64,000 nt of DNA, taken from Desulfoluna butyratoxydans (GTDB taxonomy: Bacteria; Desulfobacterota; Desulfobacteria; Desulfobacterales; Desulfolunaceae). The DNA is taken from the NCBI RefSeq assembly GCF_900699765.1, contig NZ_CAADHO010000003.1, positions 682,001 through 746,000 of the forward strand, given 5' to 3'. How positions within the stretch are numbered: the first letter of the stretch is position 1; each line of letters opens with the position of its first letter. Shown one piece after another: positions 37,574 through 46,742 of this stretch. The notes below the pieces were generated by a model, which saw nothing but the letters and a program-made list of their open reading frames with translations, did no database searches and was not told where the DNA came from. Position numbers and translations under genes: made by a program.

Positions 37574-37725
37574 CCAGCATATGTCTCGGGCGAAGCCCGA
37601 GCCGAAGGCCGTTCCGATTTGGCCCGAGGAACGAGGGACAAAGCGCAGCGGCAATAAGCTTTCGAGGTGGCTCACCTCGCCGCCGGAGGCATTCTTCTTT
37701 TTGCGACTTTGACCATAGAAGGCAT
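37574..37725 (+). repeat. Structured repeat, left copy flanking rarA
   Basis: About 152 bases in modules. First comes TCGGGCgaaGCCCGA, then a second stem around the conserved loop GGCCCGAGGAACGAGGGA (37621-37638). GAGGTGgctCACCTC plus GCCGCCGGAGGC (37664-37690) follows, and the tail is ACTTTGACCATAGAAGGCAT. It is present inverted at 39099-39251, roughly four-fifths identical by eye. It ends 24 bases before the rarA ATG. Confidence 0.85.
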
Positions 37726-37749
37726 ACGTCTAACGAAATTTGGGTGGGT

Positions 37750-39093
37750 ATGGATCTGTTTGAATACAGAAATGAGGAACACGGCAACTTAAACGCGCCG
37801 CTGGCCGAGCGCATGCGTCCCCGGACCCTTGCGGACGTCTTTGGCCAGGAGCATCTCACCGGGGCAGGGGGCCTTATTTCAAGCGCCCTTGCCACGGACC
37901 ACATCTTCCCCATGATCATGTGGGGCCCCCCCGGTTGCGGTAAAACCACCCTGGCCTCCATCATCGCCTCCGAGACCAAGTGCCGCTTCATCAAGATCTC
38001 GGCGGTACTCTCCGGCGTCAAGGACGTGCGGGCTGTCATCGACGAGGCCAAGAAGGAGCGCAACCTCAAAGGGCGTCAGACCGTTCTTTTTGTGGACGAG
38101 ATCCATCGGTTCAACAAAGCCCAGCAGGATGCCTTTCTCTACCATGTGGAGAGCGGGCTCATCACCTTGCTGGGCGCCACCACGGAAAACCCCTCCTTTG
38201 AAGTGATCCCCGCCCTTTTGTCCCGTGTCCGCGTGGTGACCCTGAAGCCTTTGTCCCACGAGACCATCTTCAAGGTGCTGAAACGTGCCATGGAGGACAA
38301 GGACCGCGGGCTGGCCCGCATGGACGTGGCCGTGGACGACGAGGCCCTGGACCACCTGGTGCGCATGGCCGACGGGGATGTGCGAACGGCCCTCAACACC
38401 CTGGAGATCATGGTGGAGCAAAAGCGCATGGAGGCGGGCAAAGGCTGCCGTGTGGTGCTGGCCGACGCCGAGACCCTCCTGGAGCGCAAGGCCGTCCGTT
38501 ACGACAAGAGCGGCGACGAGCACTACAACCTCATCTCCGCCTTCCACAAGAGCCTGCGGGGCAGCGACCCGGATGCGGCCCTCTACTGGATGGTGCGCAT
38601 GCTCAAGGCAGGGGAAGACCCCTTTTACATTGCTCGACGCATGGCTGCCGTGGCCACCGAAGACATCGGCATGGCCGACCCTGCCGCCCTGTCCATGGCC
38701 CTGCACGCCATGGAAGCCTACAAATTTTTGGGTGCCGCCGAAGGCGAGCGCGCCCTGGCCCAGGCCGCGGTCTACCTTGCCACCGCCCCCAAGAGCAACA
38801 GCGTCTACACCGCCCTTGCCGCCGTGCGGGAAGAGGTGGACAGAGGCGGCTCCCTTCCCGTTCCCAAGCACATCCGCAACGCACCCACCCAACTCATGAA
38901 GAACCTGGGCTACAAAGAGGGCTATCGCTACGCCCACGACTACCCCGGAGGCTTCGTTCCCCAGCAGTACCTCCCCGACGAGATCAGCGACAAGAGCTGG
39001 TACACCCCCACCGATCGAGGCTATGAGTCCGTGGTCGGTCCCCGCCTTTCCGCCTGGAAAGAGATGATTTCAAGGACAAAAAAGAAACGCTAA
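37750..39093 (+). CDS. rarA: Replication-associated recombination protein A (RarA/MgsA)
   Basis: AAA+ clamp-loader-like ATPase that acts at stalled replication forks. The N-terminal block RPRTLADVFGQEHLTG, Walker A GPPGCGKTTLA near residue 59, Walker B LFVDEIHRFNKAQQDAFL near 115, sensor 1 LLGATTENPSFEV and the C-terminal tetramerisation domain (YDKSGDEHYNLISAFHKSLRGSDPDAALYWM) are all present; 447 residues is typical. ATG 37750 (MDLFEYRN) is chosen over GTG 37744; neither has a good ribosome site. The gene is bracketed by inverted copies of a structured repeat, six bases after its stop and 24 before its start. Confidence 0.95.
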   Translation: MDLFEYRNEEHGNLNAPLAERMRPRTLADVFGQEHLTGAGGLISSALATDHIFPMIMWGPPGCGKTTLASIIASETKCRFIKISAVLSGVKDVRAVIDEAKKERNLKGRQTVLFVDEIHRFNKAQQDAFLYHVESGLITLLGATTENPSFEVIPALLSRVRVVTLKPLSHETIFKVLKRAMEDKDRGLARMDVAVDDEALDHLVRMADGDVRTALNTLEIMVEQKRMEAGKGCRVVLADAETLLERKAVRYDKSGDEHYNLISAFHKSLRGSDPDAALYWMVRMLKAGEDPFYIARRMAAVATEDIGMADPAALSMALHAMEAYKFLGAAEGERALAQAAVYLATAPKSNSVYTALAAVREEVDRGGSLPVPKHIRNAPTQLMKNLGYKEGYRYAHDYPGGFVPQQYLPDEISDKSWYTPTDRGYESVVGPRLSAWKEMISRTKKKR

Positions 39094-39098
39094 GAGGG

Positions 39099-39251
39099 AT
39101 GCCCTCTATGGTTAAAGTGACCGGTAAAAAGCGTGCCTCCGGCGGCGAGGTGAGCCACCTCGAAAGCATATAGCCCTTGCGCTTTGTCCCTCGTTCCTCG
39201 GGCCAAAGCGCAAGGGCCTTCGGCTCGGGCTTCGCCCGACATATATGCTGG
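39099..39251 (-). repeat. Structured repeat, right copy flanking rarA (inverted)
   Basis: Reverse complement of the 37574-37725 element. Modules read on the plus strand: GCCTCCGGCGGC plus GAGGTGagcCACCTC (39135-39161), then a 13-bp perfect stem CCCTTGCGCTTTG (39174-39186) / CAAAGCGCAAGGG (39204-39216) around the conserved 17-base loop, then TCGGGCttcGCCCGA. It begins six bases after the rarA stop. Confidence 0.85.
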
Positions 39252-39319
39252 CTGGTTCACAAGCTTCGACGTAACAGGATACGTTGTTGCCACTTCTCCA
39301 TTGTGGATTTAACCGCATT

Positions 39320-39400
39320 GCCGGCGGCAAGGTGTGCCACCTTGAAAGCAGGTTGCAAATGCGCTTTCCCCTTCGTTTCTCAGGGAAAATCACATTCGCC
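39320..39400 (-). repeat. Structured repeat, degenerate copy
   Basis: GCCGGCGGC plus AAGGTGtgcCACCTT (39320-39343), then a decayed loop module (GCGCTTTCCCCTTCGTTTCTCAGGG). The hairpin arms changed on both sides (AAGGTG/CACCTT against GAGGTG/CACCTC), keeping the pairing. A further GCCGCCGGAG fragment lies at 39483-39492. The 39094-39685 gap holds no supported gene. Confidence 0.6.
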
Positions 39401-39653
39401 ATTGTTTCAACGGTTAGCCCTCGGTGCCCTTTCCCATGTCTGTTTTTCAAAGAATAAAAAAGGTCTCTTTTCGCCATCCTCGCCGCCGGAGTCATTCCGC
39501 TTAAAGTCAAGCGAACCCCAAAGTTCTTCATCGAGTTTTTAGAAGAATGAAATGGGCCTCTCTTGCAAAGACGGTTGCCGGATGTCACACATCACGCGAA
39601 TGCCCCGATAACGCAGGCTGAATGGCTGCCTTCATGCATTCGCCATAGGGTTT

Positions 39654-39682
39654 CCAGGTGCCCCCACCTGGCCGCCGGAGGC
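39654..39682 (+). repeat. Hairpin repeat, short copy after the NRDE gene
   Basis: CCAGGTGccccCACCTGG followed by CCGCCGGAGGC. The arms differ from other copies but stay complementary. It lies three bases beyond the stop of the minus-strand NRDE gene and may be its 3' hairpin. Confidence 0.65.
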
Positions 39683-39685
39683 GTC

Positions 39686-40444
39686 CTATACCGAGAATTG
39701 AAACCGTCGCTCGCCGTTGATGTCGGCAGGACCGGCGGGGGTGTAGGTGCGCTCCGTGGCGGTGAGGGTGCGGTCTGCGCTGAGGGTAACAAGGCAGCTG
39801 GAGCGGGTGCCGTAGACCTCGCTGTGGATGAACAGGGGGCCTAAGATGCGTTCCCATTCTAAGGTCATGCCGGTGTCGGGGAGGAGGGCGTCCTCGGGTA
39901 CGGCCTGGTCGGCAAGGAGGGAAAAGAGGGCCTCTTCGTCGGGGTGGTCAAGGGCGCCCAGTTCTTTTTTTCCGGTCTCCACCTTGGGCCAGGGGGTGTT
40001 GAGCAGGGCGTTGCTGATGCCGTGGACCCCGGGGGGCAGCTCGGTGAGGGTGTCGGAGATATTGCTGTAGTGGTAGAGGCGGTCCACGGTGCCGAAGAGG
40101 AGGTTGAAGCCATTGTAGTTGTGCCGGGTGCGGCTCAGGGCTTCGGCAAAGGCCGGGGCGTGGTCTGTCCCTTTCAGGAACTCGGAGACGATCCAGCCCC
40201 TGGAGGCGGCGTCCGGCTTGATGCGGGACGGGTCCCGGTGGTTGGTGAGGGCGGCGAACCGGCCGGTGTCTGTGACGCCCATCCAGGTGCCTCCCTCTTT
40301 GAGGTCGGTGCCGCAGAGGACGGGCGGGGCGCTGTCGTGCCAGGCCATGGGGGCGGTTTCGCGGGCATAGAACTCATCGCGGTTGGCGGCGATGATGAGA
40401 GGAAAGGACGGGTGACTCTTTAGGGAAACAAGGATCAGGCACAT
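39686..40444 (-). CDS. NRDE family protein (TANGO2-like)
   Basis: A 252-residue member of the NRDE/TANGO2 family. The N-terminal catalytic-looking Cys (MCLILVS), the signature ANRDEFYARETAPM near residue 19, and GGTWMGVTDTGRFAALTNHRDP near residue 50 are diagnostic. The fold resembles N-terminal nucleophile hydrolases. Bacterial function is unsettled; the human homologue has been connected to heme and lipid handling. It is divergent from the thiolase gene at 40597, with an inverted repeat between them. Confidence 0.9.
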   Translation of the reverse strand: MCLILVSLKSHPSFPLIIAANRDEFYARETAPMAWHDSAPPVLCGTDLKEGGTWMGVTDTGRFAALTNHRDPSRIKPDAASRGWIVSEFLKGTDHAPAFAEALSRTRHNYNGFNLLFGTVDRLYHYSNISDTLTELPPGVHGISNALLNTPWPKVETGKKELGALDHPDEEALFSLLADQAVPEDALLPDTGMTLEWERILGPLFIHSEVYGTRSSCLVTLSADRTLTATERTYTPAGPADINGERRFQFSV

Positions 40445-40491
40445 GACGTATGTTGTCTTTTGTTAGCGGTTCTGTTACATCTTGGTGCGAT

Positions 40492-40518
40492 AAAACAGGC
40501 TGTTGCGACGCCTGTTTT
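40492..40518. promoter_or_regulatory. 9-bp inverted repeat between divergent NRDE and thiolase genes
   Basis: AAAACAGGC (40492-40500) and GCCTGTTTT (40510-40518) around a nine-base spacer. It could be an operator for either divergent gene. Confidence 0.45.
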
Positions 40519-40596
40519 CGCACGTGATCATCAAGCTTTTCATCATAGCAGAAACGTTCGCAGAGTCATGACAAAATATACAAACGGGAGGAATCC

Positions 40597-41883
40597 ATGA
40601 AAAATGTTGTGATTGTCAGCGGTTCACGGACCGCCGTCGGAACCTTTGGTGCCGGACTCAAGAGTGTCAGTGTGGCCGACCTGGGTGCCGTGGTCATGAA
40701 AGAGACCCTGAAGAAGGCGGGCCTCCGCCCCGACCTGAGTGATGAGATGCGGGCAGCCTGTCCCGACGCTTTGAAAGACCAGGGCATCACCGAGCTGGAA
40801 GCCAAGGGGCGCGACTGGGATGAGTCCGCCACCCCCGTTGTGGTGGACGAGGTGATCATGGGCAACGTGCTCCAGGCGGGCCAGGGTCAGAACCCTGCGC
40901 GCCAGGCCATGATCCGTGCCGGGTTTCCCAAGGAGACCCCCACCTTTTCCCTGAACAAGGTATGCGGCTCCGGCCTGAAGGCCATTGCCCTTGCTGCCCA
41001 GTCCATCATGTGCGGTGAGGCCGAGGTGGTGCTGGCCGGGGGCATGGAGTCCATGAGCAATGCCCCCATGGCCCTGCCCAAGGCGCGATGGGGCCATCGC
41101 ATGGAGCTTACCGGCGTGGGCCAGGTTACGGACCTCATGGTCTTTGACGGCCTTTACGAGATCTTCTACGGCTACCACATGGGCATCACCGCCGAGAACA
41201 TCGTTGAAAAATACGGCATCACCCGCCAGGAGCAGGACGAGCTGGCCCTGCTCTCCCACAACCGGGCACTGGGTGCCATCAAGACCGGTGTGTTCAAGCC
41301 CGAGATCGCCGATGTGGTCATCAAGGGCCGCAAGGGGGACACCATTTTCAACGTGGACGAGCGGCCCATGGAGACCTCCATGGAAAAACTCGCCCGCATG
41401 CGTCCTGCCTTCAAAAAAGACGGGTCTGTCACCGCGGGCAACGCCTCGGGTATCAACGACGGCGCGGCAACGGTCCTTCTGATGACCGAAGAGAAGGCCA
41501 AAGAGCTGGAGCTTACCCCCATCGTCAAGATCAAGGGGTTTGCGTCCGGCGGCCTTGATCCCGCGTACATGGGTCTGGGGCCCATCCCGGCCGTACGGAA
41601 GGTCATGGGCCGCCTGGGCATGAGCGTTGCCGACATTGAGATGATTGAACTCAACGAGGCCTTTGCCTCCCAGGCCATCGGCTGCATGCGGGAGCTGAAC
41701 ATTCCCGTGGACAAGCCCAACCAGCTGGGCAGCGGCATTTCCCTGGGCCACCCCATCGGAGCCACCGGGGCCCGCCAGATGGTCACCGGCATGTACCAGA
41801 TGCAGAGGGAAAATCTTGCCACCGGCATGATTTCCATGTGCATCGGCGGCGGCATGGGTATGGCCATGGTGATCGAGCGGTAA
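40597..41883 (+). CDS. Thiolase (acetyl-CoA acetyltransferase family), copy 1
   Basis: Thiolases condense two acetyl-CoA, or cleave 3-ketoacyl-CoA. The nucleophilic Cys123 (LNKVCGSGLKA), the ELNEAFASQA loop, the base His in GHPIGATGARQM and the second catalytic Cys near the C-terminus (CIGGGMGMAM) are intact. At 428 residues it is about 35 longer than standard thiolases. The extra sequence lies at residues 45-81 (LSDEMRAACPDALKDQGITELEAKGRDWDE), between the first helix and DEVIMGNV, and includes a Cys. A close paralogue with the same insert starts at 63063. GGGAGGAA precedes ATG 40597. It is monocistronic, ended by a GC-rich hairpin at 41933-41983. Confidence 0.93.
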   Translation: MKNVVIVSGSRTAVGTFGAGLKSVSVADLGAVVMKETLKKAGLRPDLSDEMRAACPDALKDQGITELEAKGRDWDESATPVVVDEVIMGNVLQAGQGQNPARQAMIRAGFPKETPTFSLNKVCGSGLKAIALAAQSIMCGEAEVVLAGGMESMSNAPMALPKARWGHRMELTGVGQVTDLMVFDGLYEIFYGYHMGITAENIVEKYGITRQEQDELALLSHNRALGAIKTGVFKPEIADVVIKGRKGDTIFNVDERPMETSMEKLARMRPAFKKDGSVTAGNASGINDGAATVLLMTEEKAKELELTPIVKIKGFASGGLDPAYMGLGPIPAVRKVMGRLGMSVADIEMIELNEAFASQAIGCMRELNIPVDKPNQLGSGISLGHPIGATGARQMVTGMYQMQRENLATGMISMCIGGGMGMAMVIER

Positions 41884-41932
41884 GTTCGCAAGCACAAAAT
41901 CGTCCCTGGGTGGTTTTGCCCACGGCATCTTG

Positions 41933-41983
41933 CGCCGGGGCGCTTCGGTCCTGCTTCACAGGCCGGAGGCGCCCCGGCGTTTG
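41933..41983 (+). terminator. Terminator after thiolase copy 1
   Basis: CGCCGGGGCGC (41933-41943) pairs with GCGCCCCGGCG (41969-41979), with an inner TTCGG/CCGGA stem, followed by TTTG. The rest of the 41884-42229 gap shows no gene. Confidence 0.75.
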
Positions 41984-42229
41984 TGTGTGGGCGTCCCTGC
42001 AGGTATCTGCCCTTTTTTCAAGGCGGTTTTCCTGTGTGTCGGCTGTCGGTGGACGTTGGCAAGGGGCGCGCACCCTTTTTCGTCCATCTGACATCTCGCC
42101 AAGATCCCTTGCCCGGGGCTTTTTTGCTTTACTTGGGAGGGCGTTGTTGTTACATGTAAATCACTCGATTTAAGGGAAAATCGATTGATTTTGCGATATG
42201 CTGCTTAAACCAAGGAGGCTTTTGATACG

Positions 42230-42388
42230 ATGGACAAGGCACAGAAGGCTGGTATCATGATCTTTTCCGGTGTTCCCGCCATTATGGGCGGCGGCATCGT
42301 CTTTGCCCTTTTCGGTCACGCATTACTTCCCGTTGTGATCTACGAAACCCTGCTCTTTGCGGGTGTGTTCTCGATCCTTCGGAAGTAG
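42230..42388 (+). CDS. Small membrane protein, 52 residues
   Basis: A short gene with an excellent ribosome site (AAGGAGG at 42212-42218, 11 bases before ATG). The product (start MDKAQKAGIMIFSG) has two hydrophobic helices, GVPAIMGGGIVFALFG and LLPVVIYETLLFAGVFSI, joined by HA, and ends in RK. No family is recognised. It precedes the AI-2E-type permease on the same strand by 117 bases and could be an accessory peptide, though that is only positional inference. Confidence 0.65.
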   Translation: MDKAQKAGIMIFSGVPAIMGGGIVFALFGHALLPVVIYETLLFAGVFSILRK

Positions 42389-42505
42389 CCCATTTCAGCC
42401 GGGGGGCGGTTAGGCCGGATATGTCGGTCCCGCCCTTTACGGCCCATGACACCCCGATGAGCCCTTTAGCCGGGGCCATGCCCGGGGGTGTGGATCTTTA
42501 TTTCT

Positions 42506-43627
42506 ATGCTGGACAAGACACCCCGCGACCTGATTCTCTGGTTTTTCCTGATCCTTTTTCTTATCTCGCTGTTTCTGCTTGGAAAACTGCTGTGGCCTTT
42601 TGTCTCTGTGCTTGTCATGGGGGCTGTGGTCAGCGGTGTTTTCTTTCCCGTGTACACCCTTTTCAAGCGCCGGGTGCCTCCGAGGTACGCCTCGTTTTTT
42701 ACCTGCATTCTTATTTTTCTGGTTCTGTTTGTCCCCATTGTGTTGTTTGTTGGGGTCCTGGCCAACGAGGTCCACAACTTTTATGTCAGGGCCGTGAGCC
42801 CGGAGGTGGTGGACGCGGTCAAGCAGTTTTTTGTTTCCCGGAACATCCTGGGTCGGATCAACAGCATCCTGGCCAACTTCGATTTGAGCCTCACCTTTGA
42901 CGAGCTCATCCAGCCCATCACGGACATGGGCAAGTCCGTGGGGTTGACGCTCCTCAACCAGGCCAACGCCGTTGCCTCCAACCTGCTGAAGTTTGTCATC
43001 CATTTCTTTTTGATGCTCATCATCATCTATTACCTGCTTTTGGACGGTCAGCGCCTGCTTCAGTACATCATCGACCTGTCGCCGCTGCCCGACGATCAGG
43101 ACACCAAATTGTTCGTCAAGTTCAAGGACATGGCAGGGGCGGTGCTGGTGGTCAACGGTATCAGCGGCATGATCCAGGGGATGGTCGGGGGCGTGGTCTT
43201 TGCGTTTCTGGGGTTTCGCTCCCCGGTTCTCTGGGGCGTGCTCATGGCCTTTTTCGCCTTTCTGCCCATCGTGGGCATCGGGATCATCTTTCTGCCTGCG
43301 GCTGTCTGGCTCATGGTCGTGGGGCGCATGGGGGCGGGGATTGCCGTCCTGATGATCTACGGGATCCTCTCCGGGGGCGTGGAGTACCTGTTCAAACCGG
43401 CGGTGGTGGGCAAGCGTATCAAGATGCATACCCTCCTGGTCTTTCTGGGGATTATCGGCGGACTCCAGCTTTTCGGAATTCTCGGGATCATATACGGCCC
43501 CCTGGTGGTCACCTTTTTTTTGACCTTATCGGATATATATAATAAGAGTTACAAAAGCCTTGTGGAGCCCGACGGACAAACGCGGATCCACCTTGATGAG
43601 GTCTCGGAAGAAAACCTTGACGAGTAG
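42506..43627 (+). CDS. AI-2E family transporter (PerM/UPF0118)
   Basis: A 373-residue inner-membrane protein with about eight helices. It begins with two adjacent helices (LILWFFLILFLISLFLLGKLLWPFVSVLVMGAVVSGVF) and ends with the family's C-terminal block (FLPIVGIGIIFLPAAVWLMVVG, YLFKPAVVGKRIKMHTLLVFLGIIGGLQLFGILGIIYGPLVVTFF). Members include TqsA, linked to autoinducer-2 export, and Na+/H+ antiporters, so the substrate is open. ATG 42506 has no clear ribosome site; GTG 42488 is an alternative. Confidence 0.88.
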   Translation: MLDKTPRDLILWFFLILFLISLFLLGKLLWPFVSVLVMGAVVSGVFFPVYTLFKRRVPPRYASFFTCILIFLVLFVPIVLFVGVLANEVHNFYVRAVSPEVVDAVKQFFVSRNILGRINSILANFDLSLTFDELIQPITDMGKSVGLTLLNQANAVASNLLKFVIHFFLMLIIIYYLLLDGQRLLQYIIDLSPLPDDQDTKLFVKFKDMAGAVLVVNGISGMIQGMVGGVVFAFLGFRSPVLWGVLMAFFAFLPIVGIGIIFLPAAVWLMVVGRMGAGIAVLMIYGILSGGVEYLFKPAVVGKRIKMHTLLVFLGIIGGLQLFGILGIIYGPLVVTFFLTLSDIYNKSYKSLVEPDGQTRIHLDEVSEENLDE

Positions 43628-43963
43628 CCATCCCCCACTGGATGGCTTCTTCCTGTATAGCCCGTGAAACCGGGCGCTTCGGGTCCCCGAGGCGATGAAT
43701 TTTAAATGCAAGGGACTTCAGGAAAAAAACGGGTCGGCCATTCGTGACGTGCGCCGGCCAGGCGGGCAGGGGTGCACTCTCCTGCCCGATATGCCCCGAT
43801 CAGCGGGTCGGCCTCAACGGCCGGTTTCCCTGCATGGGGGTTTTTTCCCGAAAGTCCCCAACGTTTGCGAGGCCGTCACGAATTTCCGATTGTCGGTTTT
43901 TTCGGATACAGGTGCCATTGCGACTTTGGACATGCACGTTAGCAGATGAAGGTAGTGAACCCT
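43628..43963. other. Upstream region of gyrA
   Basis: 336 bases without a supported gene. One inverted repeat (GGGCAGGggtgcactctCCTGCCC, near 43773-43796) is seen. No clear promoter hexamers were found. Confidence 0.35.
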
Positions 43964-46534
43964 ATGACTCAACTGGAAAGCTCTCCTCATATCAGCCTCG
44001 AGACCGAGATGAAAAAATCGTACCTCGAGTATGCCATGAGCGTCATCATCGGCCGGGCCCTTCCCGATGTCCGGGATGGACTCAAACCGGTACACCGCAG
44101 GTCTCTGTTTGCCATGCGGGAGTTGAAAAACGACTGGAACAAGCCCTACAAGAAATCGGCGCGTATCGTCGGTGATGTCATCGGTAAGTATCACCCCCAC
44201 GGCGATACGGCCGTGTATGACACCATCGTGCGTATGGCCCAGGACTTTTCCCTTCGGTACACCCTGGTGGACGGTCAGGGCAACTTCGGCAGCATCGACG
44301 GCGACTCGGCCGCGGCCATGCGATACACGGAAGTTCGCATGCGGCAGATCGCCCATGAGATGCTGGCGGATCTCGACAAAGAGACCGTGGACTGGGTTCC
44401 CAACTACGACGAATCCCTTCTCGAACCCGCGGTGCTTCCCGCCAAGTTCCCCAACCTCCTGGTGAACGGCTCCTCAGGGATTGCCGTGGGCATGACCACC
44501 AACATTCCCCCCCATAACCTGGGGGAGGTCATCGACGGTGTGTGTGCCTTAATCGAAAACCCGGCGCTCACCAGCGAAGAACTCATGGAGTACATCCCCG
44601 GGCCGGACTTTCCCACCCGCGGCATTATTTACGGCCGCAAGGGGATCCGCGAAGCCTACACAGGCGGCAAGGGGATCATCAAGATCCGCGCCAAGGTGGA
44701 GATTGAAAAGGCCAAGAAAGACGACAGCGAGACCATCGTCGTCCACGAGTTGCCCTACCAGGTGAACAAGGCGCGTCTCATTGAGAAGATCGCCGAGCTG
44801 GTGAAGGCCAAGGTCATCGAAGGCATCCGCTACGTGCGGGACGAGTCCGACCGAAAGGGCATGCGCATCGCCATGGGGGTCAAGCGGGACCACATGGGAG
44901 AGGTGGTGATCAACCAGCTCTTCAAGCACACCCAGATGCAGAGCAGCTTCGGGGTGATCATGCTGGCCGTTGTGAACAACCGGCCCGAGCTCCTCACCCT
45001 TCGCGAGCTCCTCGATCACTTCCTGCTGCACCGAAAAGAGGTGGTGGTCCGAAGGACGGTCTACGACCTTCGGAAAGCAGAAGCCCGCGCCCATATCCTG
45101 GAAGGCCTCAAGATCGCCCTGGACAACCTTGACGAGGTGGTGGCCCTGATCCGCAAGTCCAAGAACCCGGTGGAGGCCAAAGAGGGACTGAAAAGCCGCT
45201 TCGGCCTTTCCGACCTCCAGGCCCAGGCCATTCTGGACATGCGACTGCAGCGCCTCACCGGCCTGGAGCGCGAAAAGATCCTGGAAGAATACGAAGGGGT
45301 CTTGAAGGACATTGCCTGGTTCAAGGAGATCCTGGGCAGCGAGCGCATCGTGCTCAACATCATCAAAGACGAGCTGACCACCATCCGGGAAGAGTTTACC
45401 GATGAGCGCCGCACCAAGATCGTGGAGGCCACCGGCGATATTTCCCTGGAGGACCTCATCGAAGAAGAGGACATGGTGGTGACCGTCTCCACCCGCGGGT
45501 ACATCAAGCGCACGCCCATCAGCGTTTACGAGAGCCAGCGCCGGGGCGGCAAGGGCCGCGTGGGCATGGCCACCCGTGATGACGATTTCGTGGAGAAGCT
45601 CTTTGTGGCTTCCACCCACCATATGTTCCTTTTCTTCACCAACCTCGGCCGGGTCTACTGGAGCAAGGTTTACGAGCTTCCCCAGGCGAGCCGGACGAGC
45701 AAGGGGCGGGCCATCGTCAACTTCCTCAACTTTGTGGAAGGCGAGAAGCTCACCACGGTGCTGGCCGTGCCCGAGTTCAAGGAAGGTCAGTTCGTGGTGG
45801 TCGCCACCCGCAACGGCACGGTGAAGAAGACCGACCTCATGGCCTACAGTCGTCCCCGACAAGGGGGCATCATCGCCGTGGGCCTTGCCGACGGCGACGA
45901 ACTGGTCTCTGCCCGTCTCTCCGACGGTGCCATGGATGTTCTCATGGCCACCCGTGAGGGCAAGGCGGTGCGGTTCAAAGAGACCGATGTCCGCGCTTCC
46001 GGTCGAAGCGCCAAGGGCGTCCGCGGGGTGCGGCTCGTGGATGACGACTACCTGGTGAGCATGGAGGTCCTCCATCCCGGGGAGAAGGTGCTGATGGTCA
46101 CGGAAAACGGCTACGGAAAGCGTACGCCCGTCGAGGAGTACCCCTTGAGGGGCCGAGGCGGCAAAGGGGTCATCTCCATCAAGACCTCCGTGCGGAACGG
46201 CAACGTGGCCTCCCTGCTCCTCGTGGACGACGAGGACGACGTCATGATGATGACCAACAGCGGCAAGCTTATCCGCATCAAGGTCAAAGACGTCTCCGTG
46301 GTGGGTCGAAACACCCAGGGCGTCAAGCTCTTCCGTCTGGACGACGGGGAGCATGTGGCCGGGGCGGTTCGCCTGCCGTGGCAGGAAGAGGAAGAAGACG
46401 ACGAGGCCGAGGCCCTTGAGGGGGCCGGGGGCGAAGCCCCCGAGGCCGATGCTTCCGAGGAGGGCTCACCCCATGAGCCCGATGCCCCGGAAGAGGATTC
46501 GGGGGAGGCCCAAGGGCCCACCGATGATGCATAG
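43964..46534 (+). CDS. gyrA: DNA gyrase subunit A
   Basis: GyrA cuts and rejoins DNA in the A2B2 gyrase. The active Tyr lies in [10 protein letters not shown] (about residue 120). The GyrA box QRRGGKG near residue 525 marks it as gyrase rather than topoisomerase IV ParC. Six beta-pinwheel blades form the C-terminal domain. Residue 82 ([10 protein letters not shown]) is Thr where E. coli has Ser83, a natural state in several genera. The last 50 residues are an Asp/Glu-rich tail, as in other gyrases where it tunes supercoiling. I chose ATG 43964 (AAGGTAG upstream, 856 residues); ATG 43946 is also in frame. gyrB is not in the window. A strong hairpin terminator follows. Confidence 0.96.
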   Translation: MTQLESSPHISLETEMKKSYLEYAMSVIIGRALPDVRDGLKPVHRRSLFAMRELKNDWNKPYKKSARIVGDVIGKYHPHGDTAVYDTIVRMAQDFSLRYTLVDGQGNFGSIDGDSAAAMRYTEVRMRQIAHEMLADLDKETVDWVPNYDESLLEPAVLPAKFPNLLVNGSSGIAVGMTTNIPPHNLGEVIDGVCALIENPALTSEELMEYIPGPDFPTRGIIYGRKGIREAYTGGKGIIKIRAKVEIEKAKKDDSETIVVHELPYQVNKARLIEKIAELVKAKVIEGIRYVRDESDRKGMRIAMGVKRDHMGEVVINQLFKHTQMQSSFGVIMLAVVNNRPELLTLRELLDHFLLHRKEVVVRRTVYDLRKAEARAHILEGLKIALDNLDEVVALIRKSKNPVEAKEGLKSRFGLSDLQAQAILDMRLQRLTGLEREKILEEYEGVLKDIAWFKEILGSERIVLNIIKDELTTIREEFTDERRTKIVEATGDISLEDLIEEEDMVVTVSTRGYIKRTPISVYESQRRGGKGRVGMATRDDDFVEKLFVASTHHMFLFFTNLGRVYWSKVYELPQASRTSKGRAIVNFLNFVEGEKLTTVLAVPEFKEGQFVVVATRNGTVKKTDLMAYSRPRQGGIIAVGLADGDELVSARLSDGAMDVLMATREGKAVRFKETDVRASGRSAKGVRGVRLVDDDYLVSMEVLHPGEKVLMVTENGYGKRTPVEEYPLRGRGGKGVISIKTSVRNGNVASLLLVDDEDDVMMMTNSGKLIRIKVKDVSVVGRNTQGVKLFRLDDGEHVAGAVRLPWQEEEEDDEAEALEGAGGEAPEADASEEGSPHEPDAPEEDSGEAQGPTDDA

Positions 46535-46546
46535 ATTATGATAAAG

Positions 46547-46573
46547 ATGGCGGGGCTTGCCCCGCCATTTTTC
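46547..46573 (+). terminator. Rho-independent terminator of gyrA
   Basis: ATGGCGGGGC and GCCCCGCCAT, a ten-bp perfect stem with a two-base TT loop, followed by TTTTT. Confidence 0.92.
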
Positions 46574-46633
46574 GTTTGAGGACATTTTTTCTTTAACCAT
46601 CCTGCGAACTGTTCGTAAACCATCATGGGCACC

Positions 46634-46667
46634 AAAGCCCTCCGGCCACCGCACCACGGAGGGCTTT
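46634..46667 (+). terminator. Second hairpin before gpsA
   Basis: AAAGCCCTCCG and CGGAGGGCTTT pair perfectly around 12 bases. It lies between the gyrA terminator and gpsA and could act in both directions or as a leader attenuator of gpsA. Confidence 0.65.
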
Positions 46668-46742
46668 CTGGATGCTCCGTCCGCACGAAAACGCGGGCGA
46701 CGACGGATCGACGGGGCGATACAAGCAACAGATAAGGACTGT

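Noticed and set aside
44207..44209. Thr at the GyrA Ser83 position as a quinolone-resistance mutation
   Set aside because: Thr is a normal residue at this site in many genera, so it is not evidence of acquired resistance.
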